A stretch of 64,000 bases of DNA, taken from contig CAYPTB010000044.1 in assembly GCA_964413535.1 (NCBI GenBank), positions 1-64,000 on the forward strand, read 5' to 3'. The position numbers were made by a program, and so were the translations under genes. This stretch comes from CAYPTB01 sp964413535. Lineage in GTDB: Bacteria > Planctomycetota > UBA1135 > GCA-002686595. Below the pieces are notes generated by a model. It was not told where the DNA came from, searched no databases, and saw only the letters and a list, made by a program, of their open reading frames with translations. Positions 45,442 through 54,904 of this stretch are shown here, one piece after another; the stretch's first letter is position 1, and every line of letters begins with the position of its first letter.

Positions 45442-48400
45442 GTGGTGGACGAGCCCCGACTAGTGAGCGCCGAGGATCTCCTCCCGGACCGCGGATGGCT
45501 CTTGCGCCTCGCGCGCGACATCGCCGGAACCGATGCCGAGGCCGAGGACGTCGCGCAGGATTCCGCGCTGGCCGCCCTGCGACGCATGTCCCGGGGGGGC
45601 GCGAGCCTCCCGCGCACCTGGTTCCGGCGAGTCGTCCAGAACCTCGTGCGCGAACGCGTCCGCAAGTCCGCGCACAGGCGCGCGCGCGAGGAGGTGGCGG
45701 CGCGCGCCGAGGCCCTGCCGGCCCCCGAGGAGCTGCTCTCGCGCATGGAGATGCAGCGCATCGTCGCGGAGGAAGTCGTGGGGCTGTCCGAGCCGTACCG
45801 CTCGATGGTGATCCTGCGCTATACGGACGACCTCTTGCCGTCGGAGATCGCGCGCCGGCTCGGCATTCCCGCCGGAACGGTGCGCAGCCGGCTCAGTCAT
45901 GGCCTCGAGGAGCTGCGCGAGCGCCTCGACCGCCGCTTCGGCGATCGCAAGACGTGGACGGCCGGCTTCGTTGCGCTGTTCGGGGGGCGCTTGCGCGGCG
46001 GGGCCGCACGCACGGGGGCTCCGGGCGCAGGTGTTGGCGGAAAGCTCCTCACCGCTGCGCTCGTGATCTCCGTCGCTCTGGTCTCCTTGTTCTTGGCGTT
46101 GCGCGCGCGCGCGCCCGAGCCCGACGCCCTCGCCGCCGTGGTGCCGCGGGACGCAGTCGAGCGCGTACCTGTCGAGGTCGCGAGCTCGCCGGACCGGGAC
46201 GGCGGGACGCGCCGCGAGCGCGCGAGCGCGTTCGACGTCGCGTGGATCGAAGGCATCGTCGAGCGGTCCGGTTGTGCGGTAGGGGAGCCCCTTGCCGTCG
46301 TCGTGCTCGACGAGCCGGCGTCCTGGGCGACCCTCGTGCGCACGCACGACCTGTCCGCGCTGGAGCGCCACGAGGTCGATGCCGAGGGCCGCTTCCGAGT
46401 TCCCGCGGAGCTGGGTCGCCGGGTGCACCTCGCGCTCCTCGGCGAGGTGTCCTTCATCGCCCGCACGGTCGCCGTCGTGGCCGGCACTGGGACGGAGCCG
46501 GTGCGCCTGCGCGCCGAGCCGGGCGCGCGCGTGAGCGGTGTGTTGCTCGGTCCGGATGGCGCGCCCGTCCGTTCGGCCGACCTGCAGCTCGCGGTCGCCC
46601 GCGAGGCGGTGAGCGACGAGATGCTCGTCACGAACGACTTGTGGATCGCCTGGGCGCGCACGGATGCCGCCGGCGCGTTCGCGTTCCCGCCGGCGAGCGC
46701 GGAGCGCGCGCTCGTGCTGTTCGCTCTTCCCGCGTCGGCGAGCCTCGCCAGTGGAGGGTTCCTCACCTTGCCGGAGCAGGAGAGCTGCGGCGAGAGCATC
46801 CTCGAGTCGACGCTCCTCCCCGCCGAAGCGATCGCGGGACGCGTGGTCGACACGAACGGCGCTCCGCTCGCCGGAGCGCGGGTCGCTTGCCGACTCCCGG
46901 GCGGTTGGGCCCCTGCGCCGCCGCTGCTCTCCGAGACCGTGAGCGGCGCGGACGGGAGCTTCGTGCTGGCCGGCGTGTCGCCGGGTCGAGTGCTCGTGCG
47001 CGCCGAAAAATCGGGTTGTTTGCCCGGCCGCGACGTCGCCGTGCTGCCCCGCGTAGGCGGCGCGAGCGCGCGCGACGACCTGCGGCTCGAGCTCGTTCCC
47101 GGGACGAGCGCCGTGCGCGGGCGCGTGCTCGATCCGAGCGGAGCGCCGGTCGAGGGTGCGCGCGTCGAGCTCTTCGCGGATCAGCTCGTCGGCGAGCAGG
47201 AGCGAGACGCGCCGACGCGCGCGACGCATAGCGGCGAGGACGGCGGGTTTGCCTTCGAGCCCGCAACCGGGGCCTTTCGCGTGCAGGCTCGCGGCGCGCT
47301 CGCGGCGGCCGCGGGCGAAGCGCTGCACTCGTCGCGGAGTGGTGCCGCGAGCGCGCGAGTCGAGGCCGGCGGTCCGGACGTCGAGCTCGTGCTCGCGCGC
47401 GAGTGCTCCTTCGCGGGTCGTGTGCGCTCCGCGATCGACGGTTCACCCGTGCCGGGCTTCGAGCTCGTCCTGGGTCGCGCGGATCCGGACGCGGTACAGC
47501 TCGTCGAGGTCGTGCGGCGGCGCTTCTTCGACGCGCACGGAGCGTTCGAGGTCTCAGACCTCGCGCCCGGCCGTTGGACGGTGCGCGCGCGCGCCGACGG
47601 CTGGCTGTCGCCCGAGCCGACGTTCGTCGACCTTCCCCTCGCCGGCGAAGTCGTGCTCGAGGTCCTTCCCGCCGCCTCACTGGCCGGGGTCGTCGTCGAG
47701 GGCGACGGCACTCCCATCGAAGGCGCCTTCCTCCTGCTCGCCGCGGAGGGGAGCACGCTGACCTGGCAGGACGTGACGCTCGCCGACGGCTCCTTCGCGA
47801 TCGCCGAGGTCCCGCCCGGTCGCTACCTGCTGCGGATCGTCGATCCGCGCGGATTGCGGCCCGGACGTGAGCTCTCGTTCGAGCTCTCCGCCGGCGAGGT
47901 GCGGCGCGACTTGCGCTTCGAGCTCGCCGCAGGAGCGATCCTCGCCGGACGCGTCCTGGGTCGCGCGGAAGCGCCGCTCGCCGGCGCGCGCGTTTCGTTG
48001 CGCCAAGTCCAGGGCGGTCGACGGCTCGAGGCTACGACCGATGCCGACGGCGCCTTCCGATTCGACGAGTTGGCCGCGGGATTGTGGACGGTATCGGTGC
48101 CGTTCCACGACGGCCGCGCGGAGCCCACGGGAGACGAGGGTGATCGCGCGGCGTTCGCGCCGCACGGGGCGCCGCGCGCGTGGCAGACGACGCGCGCGGT
48201 CGCGATCGAACCAGGGGAGACGGCGGAGTTCGTGTTCCGCTCGCACGAGGACGAGCTCCCGCTCGTGCGCGGCAGCGTGCGGCGCGGCGGGGAGCCGCTC
48301 CGGGGCCGCTTGCTGTCATTCTTCTCCTCCGGCGCCGGCGACCCGATCAGCATCGTGAGCGTCACGACCGACGGCGAGGGGCGCTTCGAGCTCAGGCTCC

Positions 48401-49377
48401 GCCCGGACGTCTACCTCGTTCGCGTCCTCTCGGTGGAGGATCCCGAGGAGCTGGTCTTCGCGGTCGCGGTGACCGACGAGCCGGAGCAGTTCCTCGCGCT
48501 GCAAGGCCCGCTCGGCGCGATCTCCGGGCGCGTGCTGAGCAACGGCGGCGCGCCCGCCGCAGGAGTGCGCATCGAGCTCACTTGCGACGCGACGCCCGAG
48601 CGCGAATCCATCCGGCCGAGACGTGAGCTCGAGGCGATCACGGATGCCGAGGGTCGCTTCTCGTTCCGCGGGTTGTGGCCCGGCTCGTACCGCCTGTTCA
48701 CCGGCGGCGACTGTTCCTGGTGCCCCCCCGGCAGTACGCCGGCCGCGCGGCGCGTGTTCGAGCCGCTCGTGCTCGGCGTCGACGAGGTCATAGAGGGGCT
48801 CGAGCTCTCGGTTCGCGCTCCCGCAGGCGGCCTCGAAGTCGTGGCACGCGATGACGAGGGCCGGCCGGTTGCAGGCGCGGCGCTGTTCCTGCGCAACGCG
48901 CTCGGCGAGTTGCTCGATCCCCTCGCGCGTGTGCTCACTGACGGCGAAGGACGCGCGCACATCGGGTCCCTGTCGGAGGGTCGATACTCGCTCACCGCAC
49001 GCTCGGTGGGTCTCGCCTCGCCCCGGATCGAGCTCGTGGCCGTCGTGCCAGGGAACGTCTCCGCGCTCGAGCTCGTGCTCGCGCCGGCGACCATCCTCGT
49101 CGTCTCCTGCGAGGACGGGCGCGCCCGGCCCGTACCGGCATCGATCGCCGTGTTCGATTCCTCCGGGCGCCGCTGGGATGGGCTCGCATCGCCCTCCGAA
49201 GCGCGCTCGCGCCTCGTCCTCGGCGGCGATTCACCCACCGGAGCGATCGTCGGGCCGCTGCCGCCCGGACTGTACTCCCTGCACTGCCGTCCCGCAGCGG
49301 GCGGGAGCGCGACCACGACCACGCTCGAGCTCACTGGCGAGCCCGAGCGACGCATCACCCTTCGACTCGGAGAATGA
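45442..49377 (+). CDS. ECF sigma factor fused to extracellular repeat region
   Basis: A 1311-residue fusion. Residues 15-85 are sigma region 2 (GTDAEAEDVAQDSALAALRR) and 95-165 are region 4 with the helix-turn-helix LPSEIARRLGIPAGTVRSRL. A single membrane helix lies at about 201-220 (KLLTAALVISVALVSLFLAL). The following 1080 residues hold ten or more carboxypeptidase-regulatory-like beta-sandwich units (AGRVVDTNGAPLAGARVACR, RGRVLDPSGAPVEGARVELF and others). The arrangement places the sigma factor inside the cell and the repeats outside, so an external signal could free or block it. Such C-terminally extended ECF factors are known mainly from planctomycetes. The start is GTG at 45442. No anti-sigma gene is adjacent. 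Confidence 0.9.
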   Translation: MVDEPRLVSAEDLLPDRGWLLRLARDIAGTDAEAEDVAQDSALAALRRMSRGGASLPRTWFRRVVQNLVRERVRKSAHRRAREEVAARAEALPAPEELLSRMEMQRIVAEEVVGLSEPYRSMVILRYTDDLLPSEIARRLGIPAGTVRSRLSHGLEELRERLDRRFGDRKTWTAGFVALFGGRLRGGAARTGAPGAGVGGKLLTAALVISVALVSLFLALRARAPEPDALAAVVPRDAVERVPVEVASSPDRDGGTRRERASAFDVAWIEGIVERSGCAVGEPLAVVVLDEPASWATLVRTHDLSALERHEVDAEGRFRVPAELGRRVHLALLGEVSFIARTVAVVAGTGTEPVRLRAEPGARVSGVLLGPDGAPVRSADLQLAVAREAVSDEMLVTNDLWIAWARTDAAGAFAFPPASAERALVLFALPASASLASGGFLTLPEQESCGESILESTLLPAEAIAGRVVDTNGAPLAGARVACRLPGGWAPAPPLLSETVSGADGSFVLAGVSPGRVLVRAEKSGCLPGRDVAVLPRVGGASARDDLRLELVPGTSAVRGRVLDPSGAPVEGARVELFADQLVGEQERDAPTRATHSGEDGGFAFEPATGAFRVQARGALAAAAGEALHSSRSGAASARVEAGGPDVELVLARECSFAGRVRSAIDGSPVPGFELVLGRADPDAVQLVEVVRRRFFDAHGAFEVSDLAPGRWTVRARADGWLSPEPTFVDLPLAGEVVLEVLPAASLAGVVVEGDGTPIEGAFLLLAAEGSTLTWQDVTLADGSFAIAEVPPGRYLLRIVDPRGLRPGRELSFELSAGEVRRDLRFELAAGAILAGRVLGRAEAPLAGARVSLRQVQGGRRLEATTDADGAFRFDELAAGLWTVSVPFHDGRAEPTGDEGDRAAFAPHGAPRAWQTTRAVAIEPGETAEFVFRSHEDELPLVRGSVRRGGEPLRGRLLSFFSSGAGDPISIVSVTTDGEGRFELRLRPDVYLVRVLSVEDPEELVFAVAVTDEPEQFLALQGPLGAISGRVLSNGGAPAAGVRIELTCDATPERESIRPRRELEAITDAEGRFSFRGLWPGSYRLFTGGDCSWCPPGSTPAARRVFEPLVLGVDEVIEGLELSVRAPAGGLEVVARDDEGRPVAGAALFLRNALGELLDPLARVLTDGEGRAHIGSLSEGRYSLTARSVGLASPRIELVAVVPGNVSALELVLAPATILVVSCEDGRARPVPASIAVFDSSGRRWDGLASPSEARSRLVLGGDSPTGAIVGPLPPGLYSLHCRPAAGGSATTTTLELTGEPERRITLRLGE

Positions 49378-49452
49378 CAACCCTCGACGCGTGCGATACG
49401 CCGTGCCCCCCCGGGGCGAGAGCGAGCGTCCAACCTCGGAGAAACAACTGAC

Positions 49453-51117
49453 ATGAAGATCGCCTTCCCCTTCCTCCTCTCGTTCGTCGCTGCTGTGCCG
49501 CTCACCGAGCTCAGCGTCGCCGCCCAAGTGTTGTCGCCGTCGCTCGACAACGTCGTCGACACCCTGCCCCTCGATCCCGACTCGCCCTTGGCGCCGAGCG
49601 ACGCCGCCGCCGGATCGGGCTTCGGCGCCGGCGTCGCCGTTTCCGGCGACCGCGCAGCGATCGTCGCCCCGGGCGCGGCGCCGTCCGGCGCGGTCTACGT
49701 GTTCGAGCGGCACGGCGGCGCGTGGACCGAGGTCGCGCGCATCGAGCCCGATCCGGGAACCGGCGACGCGTTCGGAAGCTCCGTCTCGATCTCCGGAGAT
49801 CGCCTGGCCGTGGGTTCCGGGAACGCGGCCTACGTCTTCACGCGCCAACGCGGCGGCTGGGTCCAGAGCGCGCGGCTCGTCTCTCCCGACGGCGCACCCG
49901 GTGACGGCTTCGGCTCCGAAGTCGCGGTGGAGGGTGATCGAGTCGCCGTCGGCGCGCCGAACGCGCTCGACCCGTGGGACATCCCCGCCGGCGTGGTCCA
50001 CATCTTCGAGACCAACGGTCGGGGCTGGCAGCGAACGGCGAGGCTCGACCATCCGTTGGGCGGTTACGGGGGAGACGGCTTCTCCGCGTCGCTCGCTCTG
50101 CAGGGCGACACGCTGGTGGCCGGTGCTCCGCTCTCGAAGGTCGGCGGACACGACTACGGCCAGGCGTTCGCTTTCAGGCGCGTCGGGAGCCAGTGGAACC
50201 ACGTCGGGACCTTCGACGCCACGGGCGACAACTTCGGGTTCATGGAGATGGGGATGTCGATCGCGCTGGACGGCGACCTGGCGGTCGTCGGCGCACCCGG
50301 TGACGGGCCGGGGCTCGGCTTCGACGCGCCGGGAGCGGCCTACGTGTATCGCAGGGGGAGCACGGGCTGGGCGTTCGCTGCGAAGCTCGCGGCGGACGAC
50401 GAGCTCCTCGACTCCGCGCGCTTCGGTTCGTCGGTCGCCGTGCGCGACGGTACGGTGCTCGTCGGGGCTTCGTTCGGAGACGTGGACGGCGGCGCTCCCG
50501 GCTCCGTCTACGTGTTCGAGGAGACGCGCATCGGTTGGGTGCAGACCGACGAGTGGGCGGCCGAGTTCGGCGGCCAGCTCGCGCTCGGCGACGGCTTCGC
50601 GCTCGTCGGCACGGCGAGCTCCGACGTCGCGGGCGCGAACTCCGGAGCCGCCGTGCTCCGGGCGCTCGATGGCCGTCTCCCGACGTTCGTGGCGTCTCCG
50701 AGCCACGTCCAGTTCTGGCAGGACGTTCCCGGAGGCGGAGCGGCCGGCGCCATCGACGGCTCGCAGCAACGCTTGCTGCTCGATGCGACTCCGGTGCACG
50801 GTGGGCTGCCCTTCCTGGTGCTGGGCTCGATGAGCGGCACGGCGCCGGGAACGCTCGTCGACGGCTTCGTCCTCCCGCTCGTCGAGGACGCCTACTTCCA
50901 GGACAGCGTGAACGATCCGGGCTCGACGCCGCTCGTCGGGTCCACGGGCGTACTCGACGTGCGCGGCCGAGCCGTGACTCGCTTCGTCGTTCCCCCGGGC
51001 GGCTTCGACCAGGGCCTGGTGGGCACGACCTTCCACCACGCCTGCGTGGTCCTGGATCCCGCGACGCAGTCGGTCGTGTTCGCGAGCAACGCCGCTCCGG
51101 TCACGCTCGTGTACTGA
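49453..51117 (+). CDS. Secreted FG-GAP beta-propeller protein
   Basis: A 554-residue exported protein with a signal peptide (about residues 1-24). Residues about 45-400 contain seven FG-GAP-type blades of the form GxGFGxxVAVSGDRAAIVAPG followed by GAVYVFERHGGAW. The C-terminal roughly 150 residues (QFWQDVPGGGAAGAIDGSQQ to VLDPATQSVVFASNAAPVTL) are a distinct module seen at the ends of many planctomycete surface proteins. It lies 75 bases after the sigma-factor fusion on the same strand, so it could be in its operon or regulon. Confidence 0.88.
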   Translation: MKIAFPFLLSFVAAVPLTELSVAAQVLSPSLDNVVDTLPLDPDSPLAPSDAAAGSGFGAGVAVSGDRAAIVAPGAAPSGAVYVFERHGGAWTEVARIEPDPGTGDAFGSSVSISGDRLAVGSGNAAYVFTRQRGGWVQSARLVSPDGAPGDGFGSEVAVEGDRVAVGAPNALDPWDIPAGVVHIFETNGRGWQRTARLDHPLGGYGGDGFSASLALQGDTLVAGAPLSKVGGHDYGQAFAFRRVGSQWNHVGTFDATGDNFGFMEMGMSIALDGDLAVVGAPGDGPGLGFDAPGAAYVYRRGSTGWAFAAKLAADDELLDSARFGSSVAVRDGTVLVGASFGDVDGGAPGSVYVFEETRIGWVQTDEWAAEFGGQLALGDGFALVGTASSDVAGANSGAAVLRALDGRLPTFVASPSHVQFWQDVPGGGAAGAIDGSQQRLLLDATPVHGGLPFLVLGSMSGTAPGTLVDGFVLPLVEDAYFQDSVNDPGSTPLVGSTGVLDVRGRAVTRFVVPPGGFDQGLVGTTFHHACVVLDPATQSVVFASNAAPVTLVY

Positions 51118-51148
51118 TCGACGGGAGTTGACCGGAGCCGGGCGCGGC

Positions 51149-52537
51149 TCAGCGAGCGAGGAGCGCGAGGACTCGCTCGGACACGGAACGAACGTCCACG
51201 GCGCCCTGCTCCGGCTCGCCGCCGCACTCGGCGAAGGGTCGCGAGCAGAGGAACACCGGGCCGCGCTCGGGGACGTCGGGAAGGCGTCCGTGGCTCCCGC
51301 GCACGAGCGTCGCGTCGAGCGGGACGACGTCCATGAGGTAGCGCATCCCGAGGGCCTTCTGGGCGAGGCGGCGCGCCACGCGCAGGGCGGGGATGGCGAG
51401 CTTCGGGTCGACGAAGAGCTCGCACGGGTCGTAGCCGGGCTTGCGGTGGATGTCGACGGTGCGGGCGAAGTCGGGCGCGTCGCGGTCGTCCAACCAGTAG
51501 TAGTAGGTGAACCACGCCCCGCGCTCGGAGACGGCGACGAGATCGCCGGCGTTCGCGTGATCGAGACCGAGCGCGCGCTTCTCCTCGCCCTCCAGGAGGC
51601 GCTCGACGCCGGGTAGGTCGCCGAGCGCTTCGGCGGCGCGGGCGCGCGCGCGCTCGTCCCGGACGTAGACGTGCGCGACCTGGTGGTCGCTCACGGCGAA
51701 CGCCCGCGACGCGAAGGTGTCGAGCGTCTCGCCGTGCGGTCCCGCGCGGACTTCGAGCAGGCCCGCTTCGCGCAAGCGGCGGTTCGCGTGCACCGGGCGC
51801 GAGACGTCCTCGATGCCGTACTCGCTCACGACCAGCGTCTCGGCGCCCGCGCGATCGGCGGCGCGGACGAGGTCGCCCACCAGGGCGTCGACCTCGGAGA
51901 GCGCCTCGAGCGAGCGCGGCGCGTCGGGTCCGAAGCGCTGATGGTCGTAGTCGAGATGCGGGAGGTAGACCAGCGTCAGGGTCGGCCGGTGCGCTTCGAG
52001 CGTTCGCACCGCGGCGTCGGCGATCCAGCGGCTCGCGGCGAGGCCCGACTTCGGGCCCCAGAACTGGAAGAAGGGAAAGCGCCCGAGAGGCCCCTCGAGC
52101 TCGGCTTGGAATCCGCTCGGCTGGGCGTAGACCGAGAGAACCTTGCTGCCGTCGGCGCCGTAGAAGGGTCTCGGGGTCACGGACCACTCGACCCGCGCGC
52201 CCAGGTTGAACCACCAGAAGAGCTTCGCGCAGGTGAACGAGGGGTCGAGGCGGCGAGCGCGCTCGTAGAGCTTCTCGCCGTGGACGAGCGCGTTCGACTG
52301 CTTCCAGAACGCGGTCTCGCCCGTTTCGCGCTGGAACCAGCCGTTGCCCACGACGCCGTGACCGGCCGGAGCGAGCCCCGTGAGCAGCGTGGCCTGGACG
52401 CTGCACGTGACCGCGGGGAGCACGGTCGAGAGCGGAGCGGACGCGCCGCGCTCGGCGAGCGCTGCGAGGTGCGGCGTGTGCGCGCCGATTCGTCGGGACG
52501 TGAGGCCCACGACGTCCACGAGGAGGACCGGCTTCAA
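51149..52537 (-). CDS. Type I phosphodiesterase/nucleotide pyrophosphatase-family protein
   Basis: A 462-residue enzyme of the alkaline phosphatase superfamily. Expected metal and nucleophile positions are visible: Asp8 in LLVDVVGLT, a Thr in VTCSVQATLLTGLAPAGHG, Asp/His in YLPHLDYDHQRFG, Glu/His in VVSEYGIEDVSRPVH and a late His in VDIHRKPGYDP. Relatives release nucleotides or phospho-alcohols from diesters. No signal peptide is seen, so it is likely cytoplasmic. The start is TTG at 52537, only 25 bases from a divergent Rieske gene, with a palindrome in between. Confidence 0.85.
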   Translation of the reverse strand: MKPVLLVDVVGLTSRRIGAHTPHLAALAERGASAPLSTVLPAVTCSVQATLLTGLAPAGHGVVGNGWFQRETGETAFWKQSNALVHGEKLYERARRLDPSFTCAKLFWWFNLGARVEWSVTPRPFYGADGSKVLSVYAQPSGFQAELEGPLGRFPFFQFWGPKSGLAASRWIADAAVRTLEAHRPTLTLVYLPHLDYDHQRFGPDAPRSLEALSEVDALVGDLVRAADRAGAETLVVSEYGIEDVSRPVHANRRLREAGLLEVRAGPHGETLDTFASRAFAVSDHQVAHVYVRDERARARAAEALGDLPGVERLLEGEEKRALGLDHANAGDLVAVSERGAWFTYYYWLDDRDAPDFARTVDIHRKPGYDPCELFVDPKLAIPALRVARRLAQKALGMRYLMDVVPLDATLVRGSHGRLPDVPERGPVFLCSRPFAECGGEPEQGAVDVRSVSERVLALLAR

Positions 52538-52543
52538 GTCCGA

Positions 52544-52559
52544 CGGATGCTAGCATCCG
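52544..52559. promoter_or_regulatory. 16-bp perfect palindrome between divergent starts
   Basis: CGGATGCTAGCATCCG is a perfect inverted repeat centred in the 25 bases that separate the start codons of the phosphodiesterase and Rieske genes. It is well placed to be an operator or an mRNA start-site structure for either gene. One such palindrome is expected by chance in roughly every 65 kb, so its location is the main argument. Confidence 0.4.
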
Positions 52560-52562
52560 CGG

Positions 52563-52916
52563 ATGTTCCAGAAGCTTCGCGCGCTGTTCGGCAGGAAACC
52601 CGCGCTCATCAAGGGAACGTCCAAGCTGGAGAACGGTCACGCCAAGAAGGTCGTGTTCGGCGATCCGATCGCGGGCCACGGGATCGAGGTCATCCTGTGT
52701 CGCGTGGAGGGCGAGCTCCACGCGCTCGACGCGCGCTGTCCGCACGAGGGCGGGCGCATCAGCGAGGGGCCGCTCGTGGACGCCAAGTACGTCATGTGCC
52801 CGCTCCACAACTACCTGTTCGAGCCCGCGACGGGCGCCGCCATCAACGCGCCGTGCAAGAAGGCGAAGCGCTATCGCGTGCGCGAGCAGGGCGGCGACTG
52901 CGACGTGTGGATCTGA
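52563..52916 (+). CDS. Rieske-type [2Fe-2S] ferredoxin
   Basis: A 117-residue soluble protein. The two cluster-binding boxes are intact: CPHEGG (about residues 59-64) and CPLHNY (about 79-84), giving the Cys2His2 ligands of a Rieske cluster. It lacks the extra disulfide cysteines of bc1 complexes, as in NirD-like or dioxygenase ferredoxins, and would carry electrons to an oxygenase or reductase not found here. A Lys-rich N-terminus (about 1-25) precedes the fold. Confidence 0.92.
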   Translation: MFQKLRALFGRKPALIKGTSKLENGHAKKVVFGDPIAGHGIEVILCRVEGELHALDARCPHEGGRISEGPLVDAKYVMCPLHNYLFEPATGAAINAPCKKAKRYRVREQGGDCDVWI

Positions 52917-52938
52917 GCCGCGAGCGCACGTACCCGGG

Positions 52939-54741
52939 TCAGCGCGCGGCGAGATGGAGCTCGAGAACTCCGTCTTCCAGGCTGACGGCGCCGAACACGA
53001 CGCCCTCGAAGTAGCGCTCGGCGATGGAGGGCTCCGGCCAGGGAACGCCCTTGCCGAGGCCTTCGAGGCGCTCGTCGCCGGTGAGAGCGGAGTAGAGGCG
53101 CAGCCCGGAAGCCGCCGTCTGGAGCCCGCCGAGCACGGACGCGATCGTTTCCGCGGAGCTCCAGATCTGGAGGGCGAGCGCCTTCCCGTTCCCCTCGATC
53201 ACGTCGGCGAAGCGGCGGTTCTGCAGGATGCTCGACGCGTTCGCGTCGAACATGCGCAGGGCTTCCCGGACGGCGGTCGGTTGCAGTCCGATCACGAGCG
53301 CGTCGTCCGTGACGCTCCAGTGGATGCCGATCGGGATCACCCAGTCCGAGACCTGCGCGGAGTGGAGCTCGAACCCGTTGATGCTCTCGACGAGCGGAGC
53401 GGGGAGCGACTCCGGCGCAGCGCCGATGTCGGGCTCCTCTCGTTCCACCGCCGCCCACGGTGCGAGGAGTTCCCTGACGCGCTCGGGATCGCGGATTCCG
53501 ACGAGGAGCGCCCTGCCGAGGGTCGGGATTCCGCGCGAGCCCTCGAGACCGCGCATCAACCCGGCCATGGCGCCCAGCGGGGATTCCTTCGCCGGAACCT
53601 CCACCGAGAACAGCGCGAGCTCGCCGGTCAGTTGGGCGAAGACGTCCCCCTCGACGTCGAGGCCCTTCTCCTTGGCGGCGCCCAGACCGGAGCGAATGTC
53701 TTCGTATCCGTCCGAGTCGAACTCCCGCGCGAGGTCCTGGATCAGAGCGCTCAGTCCGGCGAGGTCGAGGCTCAGCGCCGAGAGGCTCGCGGCCTGACGC
53801 GGAATGCGGCGCAGCAACGAGGCAGGCGCGCTCCCGAACAGGCTCGCGAACGCGCCACAGATTCCCTCCGTCGGCAGGTTGGCCGCGAAACGCAGGTCGA
53901 AGCTCTCGTCTTGACCGATGCGCGCCGCGCCGTGCAGCCAACGAATGCGGCTGAACTCTTGGACGAGCTCGGGCGGGAAGCCTTCGCCGCCGAGCGCTCC
54001 CGTCGCGAGCGCGAGTTGCCAGAAGCGCTCGAAGTCGAAGAAGACCTCCGCCTGGGAGGAGAAGGGCTGGGCGCTCCGCGCCGCGCGATACCTCGGGTTC
54101 TCGAGAGCGTTCGAGTCCTCTCCGACGCCCGCCCAGCGGTCCACGACGCCCTGGATACACTCCCTCACCAGCTCCTTGTCCGCGCCGCCGACGATCGCCA
54201 CGACGTCGCCGAGCTCCGCGAGGAAGGCGATGCCTGGGTCGGATTCGACCTTGGGGGCGACGGCGGTGAGGGATGCTCCCCGGTACTCCCCTCCGGTCAC
54301 CGTCACTTCGTCGCGCGCAGCATCGAGGACCTTCCCCAACAGTTCGTCGAAGGCCGTCCGGTCCTCTGCGAGCTCGAGCAACGAGCCGAGCAGCATGTCG
54401 TCGGGGTCGTTGCTCGGGGCTTCCGCGAAGAGGACCGCCGCGCCCGAGAGCGACTCGAGGAGGGACCTCGGATCGAGGTGGAGCGCTCGCAGTCCATCGA
54501 GTTCCGCAGAGTCGAACTCCGCCGCGAGGGGTGCCGCCAGCCGCTCGACCAGCGCGGAGATCTGCTCGTCCCGTGCAAACCGCAACCAGGCGTTCTTCGC
54601 CATCGCCGAGCGGATACCGGAGAGATCGCTCACGGTCACGACCAAGAAGGACTCGGCCGGTGCCAGGGCGAGCAGGTGATCGGAGCGGGAGGGTTCGAAC
54701 GCGATGCCGAGGGCGGGGAACGCGAAGAGCGAAGAGAGCAT
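52939..54741 (-). CDS. Large secreted protein, DUF3352-like
   Basis: A 600-residue protein with a short hydrophobic N-terminus that is a weak signal peptide. It contains repeated alpha/beta blocks: HLLALAPAESFLVVTVSDLS, FLAELGDVVAIVGGADKELV and VTDDALVIGLQPTAVREALR. Such blocks, with small residues and Phe/Tyr at strand ends, resemble the DUF3352 type of exported protein common in planctomycetes. The function is unknown. It is convergent with the Rieske gene. No strong Shine-Dalgarno precedes the ATG at 54741. Confidence 0.7.
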   Translation of the reverse strand: MLSSLFAFPALGIAFEPSRSDHLLALAPAESFLVVTVSDLSGIRSAMAKNAWLRFARDEQISALVERLAAPLAAEFDSAELDGLRALHLDPRSLLESLSGAAVLFAEAPSNDPDDMLLGSLLELAEDRTAFDELLGKVLDAARDEVTVTGGEYRGASLTAVAPKVESDPGIAFLAELGDVVAIVGGADKELVRECIQGVVDRWAGVGEDSNALENPRYRAARSAQPFSSQAEVFFDFERFWQLALATGALGGEGFPPELVQEFSRIRWLHGAARIGQDESFDLRFAANLPTEGICGAFASLFGSAPASLLRRIPRQAASLSALSLDLAGLSALIQDLAREFDSDGYEDIRSGLGAAKEKGLDVEGDVFAQLTGELALFSVEVPAKESPLGAMAGLMRGLEGSRGIPTLGRALLVGIRDPERVRELLAPWAAVEREEPDIGAAPESLPAPLVESINGFELHSAQVSDWVIPIGIHWSVTDDALVIGLQPTAVREALRMFDANASSILQNRRFADVIEGNGKALALQIWSSAETIASVLGGLQTAASGLRLYSALTGDERLEGLGKGVPWPEPSIAERYFEGVVFGAVSLEDGVLELHLAAR

Positions 54742-54856
54742 GATGTCGTGTCGGGGAGACGGTGAGGTCGGGGCGGCTCGGTGGCTCCAGGGCGCGGTCC
54801 CTGCGGGGAATGCACGGGCTCATTTCTCCCGCCCCGCACCGTAACGGATTAGGCTC

Positions 54857-54870
54857 CCCTCGATCGAGGG
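54857..54870. promoter_or_regulatory. 14-bp palindrome upstream of thioesterase gene
   Basis: CCCTCGATCGAGGG is a perfect inverted repeat 34 bases before the thioesterase start codon, in the divergent space between two genes. Several palindromes of this length are expected by chance in a window of this size, so the assignment is weak. Confidence 0.2.
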
Positions 54871-54904
54871 ACTCGGAACCAGGCTCGTTCTACGGGAGAC
54901 GGCG

